From positions 1-34,695 of the forward strand of contig LUJO01000035.1 in assembly GCA_001689405.1 (NCBI GenBank): DNA of 34,695 bases, given 5' to 3'. A program made the translations under genes and the position numbers. Below are positions 1 through 7,875 of the stretch, piece by piece. The notes under the pieces were generated by a model, which made no database searches, was not told the DNA's origin, and was given only the letters and a program-made list of their open reading frames with translations. Position 1 is the first letter of the stretch. Each line of letters starts with the position of its first letter. This DNA is from Candidatus Homeothermus arabinoxylanisolvens. GTDB lineage: Bacteria; Bacteroidota; Bacteroidia; Bacteroidales; Muribaculaceae.

Positions 1-606
1 TTTGCCCAATTCCACATCAGCCCGAATGTGAAGGAACGTGAGTATCTGACGGAAGATGAACTGAAAGCGTTGATGACGCATGAGTTCGGGGATGCAAAGC
101 TGTCCTATATCCGTGATATTTTCGTCTTCGCCAGCTTCACCGCCCTGTCTTTCGTGGACATCAAGGAACTGACCAATGACAACATCGTGGAAGTGAACGG
201 TGAGAAGTGGATATTGTCCAAACGGCACAAGACGAAAGTGCCGTTCCAAGTGAAACTGCTGGATATTCCCTTACAGATAATAGAGCGTTACCGCCCCTGT
301 CAGGAGGATAACCTCGTGTTCCCCAATCTCAACTACTGGTCTATTTGTAAACCTCTGAAAAAGGTGATGAAAGAGTGCGGGATAATAAAGGACATCTCGT
401 TTCATTGCTCAAGACATGGGTTCGCGACCCTTGCTTTGAGTATGGGTATGCCGATTGAAAGCGTGAGCCGTGTTTTGGGGCATACGAACATAGTCACGAC
501 CCAAATCTACGCCAAAATCACAACACAGAAATTGGATAACGACCTTACCATGCTCGGCAACAGGCTGAACCAATCGTTTAACAATGTATCAATGGCAGGA
601 CAATGA
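1..606 (+). CDS. Tyrosine recombinase (element integrase), C-terminal part
   Basis: The reading frame is open from base 1, so the gene is cut by the window edge; the GTG at 28 is internal. The visible 201 residues are the catalytic domain of a tyrosine recombinase, which integrates and excises DNA through a covalent 3'-phosphotyrosine. Visible motifs are a beta-hairpin lysine region (LSKRHKTK), HCSRH carrying the H-x-x-R pair, LGHTN with the second histidine, and the nucleophile tyrosine in TTQIYAKI. The position that normally holds catalytic Arg I (TGLRxxD) reads TALSFVDI, so it is Ser. The same replacement is known in IntDOT of the Bacteroides conjugative transposon CTnDOT, which suggests an IntDOT-like or NBU-like enzyme. 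The stop overlaps the next start (ATGA). It presumably mobilises the element running to about 8,050. Confidence 0.9.
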   Translation, partial: FAQFHISPNVKEREYLTEDELKALMTHEFGDAKLSYIRDIFVFASFTALSFVDIKELTNDNIVEVNGEKWILSKRHKTKVPFQVKLLDIPLQIIERYRPCQEDNLVFPNLNYWSICKPLKKVMKECGIIKDISFHCSRHGFATLALSMGMPIESVSRVLGHTNIVTTQIYAKITTQKLDNDLTMLGNRLNQSFNNVSMAGQ

Positions 607-977
607 AGAGGAACATAATCGAAATCACAGAACACGGTACTGTGATTATACCTGACAGGGATATACGGATGAGTGAAGCGGAGCTTGTCAGTCTGTTCGG
701 GGTTATCGCTCCTACCGTCCGTACTGCAATCCGAGCCGTTTATAAAAGCGGAATACTGAAAGAGCATGAAGTACAGCGGTATATCCATCTGTCGGACAAA
801 TGTAGCATGGATGTTTACTGCCTTGAAATGGTTGTCGCTCTCGCTTTCCACATCCGTTCATACGGAGCGAAACGGGTACGCAATGCCATACTTGAAAGGT
901 TGTACTTGCGAAAAGAGAAAACAAGCATCTTCTTTTCGCTGGGTGGTAGAATGGAAACAATTAAATATCAAGCATGA
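603..977 (+). CDS. Small RhuM-like protein, coupled to the integrase
   Basis: This 124-residue protein starts inside the integrase stop codon (ATGA overlap), so the two are probably co-translated. A segment at about residues 23-45 (MSEAELVSLFGVIAPTVRTA) looks like a helix-turn-helix. The following part, a conserved-looking tyrosine and Leu-Glu-hydrophobic run and then FHIRSYGAKRVRNAILERL, recalls the RhuM/virulence-protein family pattern (YNLD.II..GYR..S.....FR.WA). That match is from memory of the pattern and is tentative. A DNA-binding or directionality-factor role beside int is possible but inferred. The last 20 residues look unrelated to the fold and may vary. A terminator follows at about 1,093. 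Confidence 0.6.
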   Translation: MKRNIIEITEHGTVIIPDRDIRMSEAELVSLFGVIAPTVRTAIRAVYKSGILKEHEVQRYIHLSDKCSMDVYCLEMVVALAFHIRSYGAKRVRNAILERLYLRKEKTSIFFSLGGRMETIKYQA

Positions 978-1092
978 AGTGTATTGATATGACGACATGA
1001 AGTAATGAAACCGATGCGTATTCCCATTGCCGACAATTCATTTATACAAGTGTTTGAATAGGCGCATTGCCATTCATTCACATGAATGCGAC

Positions 1093-1140
1093 AATCCCGA
1101 AGAGTCAGCCATCATAGTGTAGTGCTTCTTCGGGATTTCT
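1093..1140 (+). terminator. Intrinsic terminator after the integrase operon
   Basis: An 11-bp perfect stem (AATCCCGAAGA at 1093-1103 with TCTTCGGGATT at 1127-1137) encloses a 23-base loop and is followed by a short T-rich run. It lies between the small integrase-linked gene and the promoter of the primase/helicase gene, so the two units are likely transcribed separately. The long loop and weak T-tract lower the confidence. Confidence 0.6.
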
Positions 1141-1239
1141 TATGGTTATGGTCTCCGATATACTGCAAGTTTTTCATACCGTGTGTTTTTTGCACCGTTC
1201 TGCTGTGATTTGCGTATCAAGGTTTTAAGTGGCTCACTC

Positions 1240-1247
1240 TAACTTTG
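1240..1247 (+). promoter_or_regulatory. Bacteroidetes-type -7 box for the primase/helicase gene
   Basis: TAACTTTG matches TAnnTTTG exactly and lies 38 bases before the ATG at 1285. No TTTG is found at the ideal 19-21-base spacing, so the -33 element is weak. It suggests that replication and mobilization genes have their own start after the terminator at 1093-1140. Confidence 0.5.
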
Positions 1248-1284
1248 CATACGATTATTTATCAACCATTTAAGCGTATGAACA

Positions 1285-2490
1285 ATGAGTAAATCAGACA
1301 TCAGCAAGGAGGAGTTTATCCGGGTGGGTACGACCCTCTACAAGTTAGTGAACCAGCCCCGACTGAACGGCGGCTATGTGAAGAAACGCATCGTGTGGAA
1401 CAACGAGACATTACGGCAGGACTATGGCAAGCACTATCTCGCCACCGTGCCGAAGTATGACGGTTTCTGCACGGTTCCCGACCATGTGAATTACCGTCCG
1501 ATAGTGGAAAAGTTCCTGAATCTCTATGAATCAATAGACCACAAGCCGATGGAGGGTGACTTTCCCTCTATCCGTTCATTGGTAGAGCACATCTTCGGAG
1601 AGCAATACGAGTTTGGGATGGACTACCTGCAACTGCTATACCTGCGCCCCATTCAAAAGTTGCCTATCCTGCTGTTGGTGTCGGAAGAACGCAACACAGG
1701 CAAAAGCACGTTTCTGAACTTTCTGAAAGCCCTGTTTCAGAACAACGTGACATTCAACACCAACGAGGACTTCCGCAGCCAATTCAATTCCGATTGGGCA
1801 GGTAAGCTACTTATCGTGGTGGATGAAGTGTTGCTTAGCCGCAGGGAGGACAGCGAGCGGTTAAAGAACCTGAGTACCACATTATCCTACAAAGTGGAAG
1901 CTAAAGGAAAAGACCGTGATGAAATCAGTTTCTTCGCCAAGTTTGTGCTGTGTTCCAATAACGAGTACCTGCCTGTCATCATAGATGCTGGGGAAACACG
2001 TTATTGGGTGCGGAAGATAGACCGCTTGCAATCGGATGATACCGACTTCCTGCAAAAGCTGAAAACGGAAATACCTGCTTTCCTCTACCATTTGCAACAC
2101 AGGCAGCTATCCACCGAGAAAGAGAGTCGTATGTGGTTTGCCCCGTCACTACTGCATACCGAAGCCTTGCAGAAGATTATCCGCAGCAACCGCAACCGAT
2201 TGGAGATTGAGATGTGCGAACTTATACTTGACATCATGGCAAGTATGGGTATTGACACTTTCTCTTTTTGCTGCAATGACATTCTCACATTGTTGGCAAA
2301 CTCGTATGTCAAAGCGGAGAAGCACCAAGTAAGAAAGGTATTGCAGGAGTGTTGGAAGCTCACGCCTGCACCGAACGGACTGACATACACCACCTACCAA
2401 CTGAACTACAATCGGGAGTGTCGGTATGAGCCGATAAAGAGAGTGGGACGCTTCTATACCGTCACAAGGCAGCAACTCGAAACGCTGTAA
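1285..2490 (+). CDS. Primase-helicase family ATPase (DUF5906-like)
   Basis: This 401-residue protein is of the type found beside relaxases in Bacteroides mobilizable elements and resembles the helicase half of superfamily 3 / D5-like proteins. The P-loop is NTGKST (about 137-142), preceded by SEER rather than the usual glycine. Walker B is LLIVVDEV (about 175-182), and a sensor-type CSNN motif lies at about 223-226. The conserved block NTNEDFRSQFNSDW lies between them. The C-terminal 120 residues look like a winged-helix region. It probably unwinds or helps replicate the excised circle. Alternative ATG 1278 runs into a stop, which supports the start at 1285. It is followed by a 253-base non-coding gap rich in GTTGA motifs. 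Confidence 0.8.
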   Translation: MSKSDISKEEFIRVGTTLYKLVNQPRLNGGYVKKRIVWNNETLRQDYGKHYLATVPKYDGFCTVPDHVNYRPIVEKFLNLYESIDHKPMEGDFPSIRSLVEHIFGEQYEFGMDYLQLLYLRPIQKLPILLLVSEERNTGKSTFLNFLKALFQNNVTFNTNEDFRSQFNSDWAGKLLIVVDEVLLSRREDSERLKNLSTTLSYKVEAKGKDRDEISFFAKFVLCSNNEYLPVIIDAGETRYWVRKIDRLQSDDTDFLQKLKTEIPAFLYHLQHRQLSTEKESRMWFAPSLLHTEALQKIIRSNRNRLEIEMCELILDIMASMGIDTFSFCCNDILTLLANSYVKAEKHQVRKVLQECWKLTPAPNGLTYTTYQLNYNRECRYEPIKRVGRFYTVTRQQLETL

Positions 2491-2505
2491 CTCCATTGTC
2501 TTTTT

Positions 2506-2709
2506 GTTGAATTGTTGAATATGGATATAATCCTACTGATAATAAACAATATACGCTCTCAATAAAATCTCAACAGACCAAAAGAGAAGTTGAGACGAAA
2601 AATCCGACCGATTGTTGGTTTCTATTTTGGCGAGTGGTTTGTTGAGCGTATGTTGAGTATCTATTTGTGTGGATATAAGCACATTGCATATATCATTCAA
2701 CGAATCAAC
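2506..2709. repeat. Cluster of GTTGA/TCAAC motifs, possible replication origin
   Basis: Eight copies of GTTGA or its complement occur in 204 bases, at 2506, 2514, 2570 (rc), 2589, 2641, 2652, 2697 (rc) and 2705 (rc). The outermost pairs form an inverted repeat: GTTGA-N3-GTTGA at 2506-2518 against TCAAC-N3-TCAAC at 2697-2709. A perfect 7-base pair, TCTCAAC (2568-2574) and GTTGAGA (2589-2595), sits between them. This array fills the gap between the helicase and primase genes. An iteron-like origin or a repressor-binding array is plausible. No protein is predicted here. Confidence 0.5.
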
Positions 2710-2743
2710 GATTTTCATTCACCATTAAAACCATAGGAAGATT

Positions 2744-3709
2744 ATGACTACACAGGAAGCAAAGAAGATACATATCGCAGACTATCTGCAAAGTTTGGGC
2801 TACAACCCCGTCAAGCAGCAGGGCAAAAGCCTTTGGTACAAATCACCGTTCAGGGAGGAAACGGAAGCATCGTTCAAGGTGAACACCGAACTCAACCAAT
2901 GGTACGACTTCGGAACAGGCAAGGGCGGCAACATCATCGCTTTGGCGCAGGAGCTTTACGGTTCGGACTATGTGCCTTACCTGCTTGGCAAGATAGCGGA
3001 ACAAGCACCGCACGTCCGTCCCGTGTCTTTCTCTTTTCGCCAGCAGGCATCCGAACCGAGTTTCCAACATTTGGAAGTGAGAGAACTCACGCACCCTGCA
3101 TTGCTCCGTTACTTGCAGGAGCGTGGAATAAACACCGCATTGGCGCAAGCTGAATGTAAGGAACTGCACTTCGTCCATAACGGCAAGCCCTATTTCGCCA
3201 TCGGGTTCCCGAATGTGGCAGGAGGCTATGAAGTACGCAACCGTTTCTTCAAGGGTTGCATCGCCCCGAAGGACATCAGCCATATCAGACAGTCGGGAGA
3301 ACCGAGAGAGAAATGCCTCGTGTTCGAGGGTGTGACGGATTATCTTTCATTCCTCACCTTACGGATGAAGAACTGCCCGACCATGCCCAACCTTGACAGG
3401 CAGGATTACGTTATTCTCAATTCCGTTTCTAATGTATCCAAAGCCATAGACGTGCTACACGGGTATGAGCGCATACACTGTCTGCTCGACAATGACGAGG
3501 CAGGGCGGAAAGCGTATTGGGAACTGGCAGGAGAGTTTACCGGACGTATCAGGGACTTCTCTCAAAACTACAACGGGTACAAAGACCTGAACGATTACCT
3601 GTGCGGCAAGCCCTTGTCCCAATCGGCAGAGCCGATAAAGCAGGAGAAGCAAGTCCAATCCGCAAGGCGGATGATGCAGCCACCGAAAAAGCGAGGGCTG
3701 AAGATGTAG
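2744..3709 (+). CDS. Toprim-domain primase with CHC2-like N-terminus
   Basis: This 321-residue protein has the layout of DnaG-type mobilization primases. Residues about 10-75 align with a CHC2 zinc-binding domain by their pattern, but the metal ligands are gone: the DnaG CPFH position reads SPFR and CFGCG reads DFGTG. Residues 190-260 form a Toprim domain, with the catalytic Glu in LVFEGVTDY (about E195) and the acidic motif in LLDNDEAG (about 249-251). It probably lays primers on the transferred strand or on the excised circle. The C-terminal 40 residues are basic and rich in Lys and Gln. It lies between the GTTGA array and the candidate oriT, upstream of the relaxase. Confidence 0.83.
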   Translation: MTTQEAKKIHIADYLQSLGYNPVKQQGKSLWYKSPFREETEASFKVNTELNQWYDFGTGKGGNIIALAQELYGSDYVPYLLGKIAEQAPHVRPVSFSFRQQASEPSFQHLEVRELTHPALLRYLQERGINTALAQAECKELHFVHNGKPYFAIGFPNVAGGYEVRNRFFKGCIAPKDISHIRQSGEPREKCLVFEGVTDYLSFLTLRMKNCPTMPNLDRQDYVILNSVSNVSKAIDVLHGYERIHCLLDNDEAGRKAYWELAGEFTGRIRDFSQNYNGYKDLNDYLCGKPLSQSAEPIKQEKQVQSARRMMQPPKKRGLKM

Positions 3710-3755
3710 AGAGAGGATGCTTGCTGCGACACGGATATTTGCCAACGGAAAATAC

Positions 3756-3880
3756 CATAGCTTATTAGGGAATTTTCCGAGCCGCATTGCAAGCAACGCT
3801 GAAAATCCCCCAATAAGCCAAAGAGGTTGCACCTCTCTGGACACTCCGAAGCCAACGGCAAAAGCCGTACAGGAGTAAAC
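3756..3880. other. Candidate origin of transfer (oriT), nested inverted repeats
   Basis: The non-coding gap just before the relaxase gene holds three hairpin-forming units. The first is an 18-base arm at 3760-3777 pairing with 3801-3818 (16 of 18 positions), with a 23-base loop. The second is AGAGGT-TGC-ACCTCT (3822-3836). The third is nested: ACTCC (3843-3847) with GGAGT (3872-3876) enclosing ACGGC-AAAA-GCCGT (3855-3868). MOBV relaxases usually nick at inverted repeats just upstream of mob, so this is the best oriT candidate. The nick site cannot be told from the sequence alone. Confidence 0.55.
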
Positions 3881-3922
3881 CATCAACCATTGTTTTGCAA
3901 ACTAAAAAGAAAGGATTATTAT

Positions 3923-5281
3923 ATGGGCTACGCAGTATTACACATGGAAAAGACAAGCGGAACGGATGCTGCTATGTCAGCACACATAGAGCGCACCATC
4001 AAACCGAAGAATGCCAATGAGAGCAGGACGCATCTCAATCGGGAGCTGATAAGGTTCCCTGACGGAATGGAGAACAGGACACAAGCCATACAGCACCGAT
4101 TGGACACCGCAGGACTGACACGCAAAATCGGCAACAACCAAGTAAGGGCAATCCGTGTCCTGCTTACGGGAACACACGAGGATATGGTACGCATCACCAA
4201 CGAGGGCAGACTTGACGAGTGGTGCAGCGACAATCTGAAATACCTTGCCGATACATTCGGCAGGGAGAATATCGTGTCGGCAGTCCTGCACATGGACGAG
4301 CAGACACCGCACATACACGCCACCCTTGTACCAATAGTCAAGGGAGAGCGCAAGCGCAAGAAGAAGGAGGAACAGGTAAAGAAGCGATACCGTAAGAAGC
4401 CGACAGATACAGCCCGACTGTGTGCCGATGAGATTATGACACGTGCCAAACTCAAATCCTATCAGGACACCTACGCCCAAGCCATGAGCAGTTACGGGTT
4501 GCAGCGTGGCATTGACGGCTCGGAAGCGAAGCATATCTCCACACGGCAGTATTACCGTGACCTGATGCAGCAGACGGAGCGGTTACGAACAGCCATAGGG
4601 CAACTCCAAGACCGCAAGAAAACGGCACAGGAAGAACTCAGGCAAGCCAAGAAAGAAGTTCAGACCGAGAAGCTGAAAGGTGCAGCCACGACCGCAGCCA
4701 CCAACATAGCGGAAAGTGTCGGTTCTCTTTTCGGAAGTAACAAAGTCAAGACTTTGGAGAGGGAGAATTCCGCATTGCATCAGGTAGTTGCCACCCACGA
4801 GGAAACCATTGAAACGCTACAAGCCAAGATACAGACCATACAGACAGAACACAGCCGCCAAATGTTGGAGATACAGCAGAAGCACATCAAGGAGATACAG
4901 ACAAAAGATACTGAACATAAGAAAGAGGTATCAAGGCTTACAACCTTGTTGAACAAGACCTTGAAATGGTTTCCGCAAATAAAGGGTATGCTCAATCTCG
5001 AAAGGTTTTGCCTTTCCGTAGGTTTCAGCAATGAGCAGACAGCGACCTTGCTTACAGGTAAACCTGTTGATTACAGCGGTGAACTATATTCGGAAGAACA
5101 CAAACGGAAATTCATGGCAAAAGAGGTCAAAGCCAAAGTGTTCTCTGACAATGGAAGGCTTATCCTTACGATTGACTTGCGACCTATCGGGGAATGGTTC
5201 AGGGAGCAGTTTGAGAAGTTAAAACAAAGAATACACCGACCTATATCGCCTCCAAGGAAAGATAGGGGAATGAAATTGTAG
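3923..5281 (+). CDS. MOBV-family relaxase (Mob/Pre)
   Basis: The start is set at ATG 3923 (MGYAVLHMEK, the usual MobV opening); the longer open frame from 3827 runs through the candidate oriT and is rejected. The product is 452 residues. The metal-binding HUH-like motif HMDEQTPHIH lies at about 123-132, following the usual N-terminal helices and RTHLNREL. Such enzymes nick oriT and pilot the strand to a recipient using a helper element's channel. Residues about 140-160 are very basic. Residues about 225-385 are predicted coiled coil from the heptad-like Glu/Lys/Gln/Leu content, which is common for MobV proteins. The last 100 residues are a globular tail of unknown role. No coupling protein or channel gene is present in the window, so the element would be mobilizable, not self-transmissible. 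Confidence 0.9.
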   Translation: MGYAVLHMEKTSGTDAAMSAHIERTIKPKNANESRTHLNRELIRFPDGMENRTQAIQHRLDTAGLTRKIGNNQVRAIRVLLTGTHEDMVRITNEGRLDEWCSDNLKYLADTFGRENIVSAVLHMDEQTPHIHATLVPIVKGERKRKKKEEQVKKRYRKKPTDTARLCADEIMTRAKLKSYQDTYAQAMSSYGLQRGIDGSEAKHISTRQYYRDLMQQTERLRTAIGQLQDRKKTAQEELRQAKKEVQTEKLKGAATTAATNIAESVGSLFGSNKVKTLERENSALHQVVATHEETIETLQAKIQTIQTEHSRQMLEIQQKHIKEIQTKDTEHKKEVSRLTTLLNKTLKWFPQIKGMLNLERFCLSVGFSNEQTATLLTGKPVDYSGELYSEEHKRKFMAKEVKAKVFSDNGRLILTIDLRPIGEWFREQFEKLKQRIHRPISPPRKDRGMKL

Positions 5282-5354
5282 CCACATGGTTTCTTTTTCA
5301 TTCAGGTTAAGCACTTTGTGTGTGGCAGTACAAGGTTTTCTGCGGAAAATGCTG

Positions 5355-5362
5355 TAATTTTG
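5355..5362 (+). promoter_or_regulatory. -7 box of the cargo operon
   Basis: TAATTTTG matches TAnnTTTG exactly and lies 27 bases before the ATG at 5390. The -33 element is not clear. Its position gives the three cargo genes a promoter separate from the mobilization genes. Confidence 0.5.
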
Positions 5363-5389
5363 TAGGCGTTAGAATAATACAAGAAACGA

Positions 5390-6343
5390 ATGAAAAAGTG
5401 GAAGAAAATAACAAGCACAATTATGTTGATGGCAGGTTTAATGCTATCATGTTTTCCTGTAGTATTCGCCCAAAACAAAAAATACAATCCATTTTATTAT
5501 CCAGAGTTGAGCGAATATGCCGATAGCAACCGAATTGATTTCAGTTCCGAATATAGAAAATGGCTTATGCCGGACAGTTCCGAAAAGTTTGAGGATATTA
5601 CCCTTGAATTACTAGACAGCGGTTATGTTTTTGAAAGGTCGTTGTTCAACTCGGAGCTGTTCATTTATGAGGATATAAATGGCAAGTCTCTCTACTTCAA
5701 GGAAACTTCATTCGATGGAGTACTTGGTGAAAAATATGCCCGTATAGAAATGTTCATCAATCCGGAAGTCGAACGCACAGACTCTCTTACATTCAAAGTA
5801 AAGGGCAAATCAAAAGTCAAAAAGAATGTATGTGACTTTACGGGAGAAATACATATTGAACATATATACAATATATGGGAACGGGCAGACGACCCGGGTA
5901 GTCCAGATTATTATGTTATGGTGTGTAACTATCTGTTCAAAGAAGATGAGACACAATATGGTACGGGATTTTTCAAAGGCACGTATGGCGTGTACTGCCA
6001 TATAGACAAAGCCAACAAAAAGGTCTGTTTTGATATTGACTTGGGAGGAGGTGACGGTTACAATAACCGCAATTATGTTGGCACATGGCAAAGCTACAAG
6101 ACCAAAGCAGAAAAGAAATGTATTTGGGGAGATTACCGCCTGCCATATACCTTTGATTTTGATATTGGCGATGGAGAGATGCGTGTCAATCCAAAATACA
6201 ATAGTCCCGAATGGGAACAATGGCAATCGGAATCGTTCAACCCGGACGAAAAAGTCCGTTGGTGGGAAAATTCTCAAAAAGGAGGTAAGTGGAAAAGCAA
6301 TGGCCGTAGAAATAACATCAAAGACAATGAAACTGACCAATAA
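5390..6343 (+). CDS. Secreted protein of unknown family (element cargo)
   Basis: I do not recognise this 317-residue protein. It begins with a clear Sec signal: Lys-rich start, hydrophobic core at about residues 8-24, then VVFAQ as a probable signal peptidase I site. A Cys inside the core (MLSC) leaves a lipoprotein reading possible but poorly fitting. The mature part is rich in Tyr, Trp, Asp and Glu, with a central GGGDGYNNRNY stretch and a basic, hydrophilic end. No catalytic motif stands out. It overlaps the next gene by 17 bases, which argues for co-expression with the DUF2750 and TPR genes. It is AT-rich compared with the mob genes, as expected of cargo picked up separately. An envelope-located effector, immunity or binding protein are all open options. 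Confidence 0.75.
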   Translation: MKKWKKITSTIMLMAGLMLSCFPVVFAQNKKYNPFYYPELSEYADSNRIDFSSEYRKWLMPDSSEKFEDITLELLDSGYVFERSLFNSELFIYEDINGKSLYFKETSFDGVLGEKYARIEMFINPEVERTDSLTFKVKGKSKVKKNVCDFTGEIHIEHIYNIWERADDPGSPDYYVMVCNYLFKEDETQYGTGFFKGTYGVYCHIDKANKKVCFDIDLGGGDGYNNRNYVGTWQSYKTKAEKKCIWGDYRLPYTFDFDIGDGEMRVNPKYNSPEWEQWQSESFNPDEKVRWWENSQKGGKWKSNGRRNNIKDNETDQ

Positions 6344-6719
6344 AGAAATATCTGCACTACTTAACAAATCTGCGGAAGTGCGTTACAAATATTCCATCAA
6401 GCGGATTGCGGACGCAGACTGCTTGTGGACTATTTTCTCAAGTGATGGCAGTTATTGTCTGATTGCCAATAACGGATATCAAATGTTTCCTATATGGCCT
6501 TTCAAGGAATATGTGGAGATATATCTAGGTGGAAAAGCAGTAGGATATGACGTCGTTTCAATAGATTTGAATAAATTTGAAAATGAAGTGATTGACATTA
6601 TTTACGGTAACAACTTTTCAATCGCTGTTTTCCCTGTATCGGATGATGACTCCGGGAAGATTGTAGATCTTGATACTTTTGTAAAAGATTTATCTGTTGA
6701 ACTTGAAAACTACCGATAA
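6327..6719 (+). CDS. DUF2750 domain protein
   Basis: This 130-residue protein fits the DUF2750 pattern: a helical start, then RYKYSIKRIADADCLWTIF (about 19-37), a short strand pair with YCLIANNG, and the hallmark FPIWPFKEYVE (about 54-64). The family is small, cytosolic and uncharacterised; members sit in immunity-like and accessory gene clusters. The start is placed at ATG 6327 (MKLTNKE) because it aligns with the usual family start. ATG 6300, with AGGAGG 15 bases upstream, is a possible alternative adding nine residues. It overlaps the secreted-protein gene by 17 bases and its TAA overlaps the next ATG by one base, so all three are likely translated together. Confidence 0.72.
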   Translation: MKLTNKEISALLNKSAEVRYKYSIKRIADADCLWTIFSSDGSYCLIANNGYQMFPIWPFKEYVEIYLGGKAVGYDVVSIDLNKFENEVIDIIYGNNFSIAVFPVSDDDSGKIVDLDTFVKDLSVELENYR

Positions 6720-7768
6720 TGAGCCGCAATAAGATAGAAATCCAATCTAGGATCAATCGGTTGAAGCGGGCTGGTGATTTCAGTCACTTGCGGTCTTTTC
6801 TTCTGAAATTGCTATCGAATTACCCCGAAGAGTATTATTTTATGGCCGAACTGTCAAATGCCTGTTATCAGTTAAGGAAATATGATGAAGCACTTACTTA
6901 TGCGCATGAAGCATATAAATTAGCCCCTGATGATTATTGGGTAAGATATATTTATGGCTGTGCTTTAACCGCAAAAGACAAGCTGGATGAAGCGGCTGAA
7001 ATGTTTGATTCAATCATAGCCTGTAATGTTGCTTTTCTTGCTTATTATGAGCATGGTGAGGGAAAAAGATGGGCTGAATCTCTTTTGAATGACAGTAGGT
7101 ATATGAGAGCCGCCATTTATCAGCAAGAAGGTAATAATCTTGAGGCACGAGATTTGTTCCAAACTCATAAGTCTATAAGAAGGCATGGGCTATATAGCGA
7201 TTTTTCAATCAAGCAGGTTAATGGGCATCTGAGATGGTTGGATATGATTATCGGTGATACCGACAGGGATTATTCTATCTCAAAATATCGTCCGCAGTTC
7301 TATAATTCCGAAAGATGCTATATTCGGAATGAATGGACTTCAATCTTCGATATTGGCAAATCGTTTGCTGATGGCATCCTTACAGAAGAAGAGTATATCA
7401 AAATCGAGACAAAATATATTGCTACGGCTATTGAATTGGCAAGATTGGCAGGCTGCACATATCTTACGGTAAGTTACATTGAAGGTGATTCAACGGATAT
7501 TGTTGATTCCGTCAATAGTCATAAGCTGAATCATGTCCTGATTGAAAACGCAAAGACAATAAGCCGAGGATTAAGAGTTTCACTAAATGACTGCCCGGAC
7601 TTCCTTCGTCTATGTCTGCGTGAATGTTGTTGGGCGATATTCTCCAGTAAGACGCATAATTTTCTTGTCGAGTTTGGCTACGACTATTATATGCATATCC
7701 ATACTGTCGTGCCAAAAAATCAAGTTGTTGAAATTGTAAACAGAAACGGATTGTATCTTCGCCCATGA
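6719..7768 (+). CDS. TPR-repeat protein (element cargo)
   Basis: This 349-residue protein has no signal peptide and is probably cytosolic. Residues about 12-155 carry tetratricopeptide-type helices, for example LSNACYQLRKYDEALTYAHEA with APDDYWVRYIYG after it, which usually bind protein partners. The remaining 190 residues form a second domain that I do not recognise, ending in a hydrophobic run around IFSSKTHNFLVEFGYDYYMHIH. It is coupled to the DUF2750 gene (TAATG, one-base overlap) and is the last gene of the cargo operon. It may be a scaffold for, or partner of, the two proteins before it. No nuclease, kinase or other catalytic motif is evident. Confidence 0.72.
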   Translation: MSRNKIEIQSRINRLKRAGDFSHLRSFLLKLLSNYPEEYYFMAELSNACYQLRKYDEALTYAHEAYKLAPDDYWVRYIYGCALTAKDKLDEAAEMFDSIIACNVAFLAYYEHGEGKRWAESLLNDSRYMRAAIYQQEGNNLEARDLFQTHKSIRRHGLYSDFSIKQVNGHLRWLDMIIGDTDRDYSISKYRPQFYNSERCYIRNEWTSIFDIGKSFADGILTEEEYIKIETKYIATAIELARLAGCTYLTVSYIEGDSTDIVDSVNSHKLNHVLIENAKTISRGLRVSLNDCPDFLRLCLRECCWAIFSSKTHNFLVEFGYDYYMHIHTVVPKNQVVEIVNRNGLYLRP

Positions 7769-7875
7769 AACGGACCGATAAACGATTTTGGATATAACCA
7801 GAGAAGTTAAGGAAATCATGTTGAGGATTTAATGTGTTATTGAAAGAAATGTATTACCTTTGTGGCACATACGAG

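Noticed and set aside
3827..3922. N-terminal extension of the relaxase
   Set aside because: It crosses the inverted repeats and shows no similarity to MobV proteins, whose start MGYAVLHMEK is at 3923.
5281..5326. GCCACA/TGTGGC inverted repeat after the relaxase as a terminator
   Set aside because: Only six pairs with a 34-base loop and no T-tract follow.
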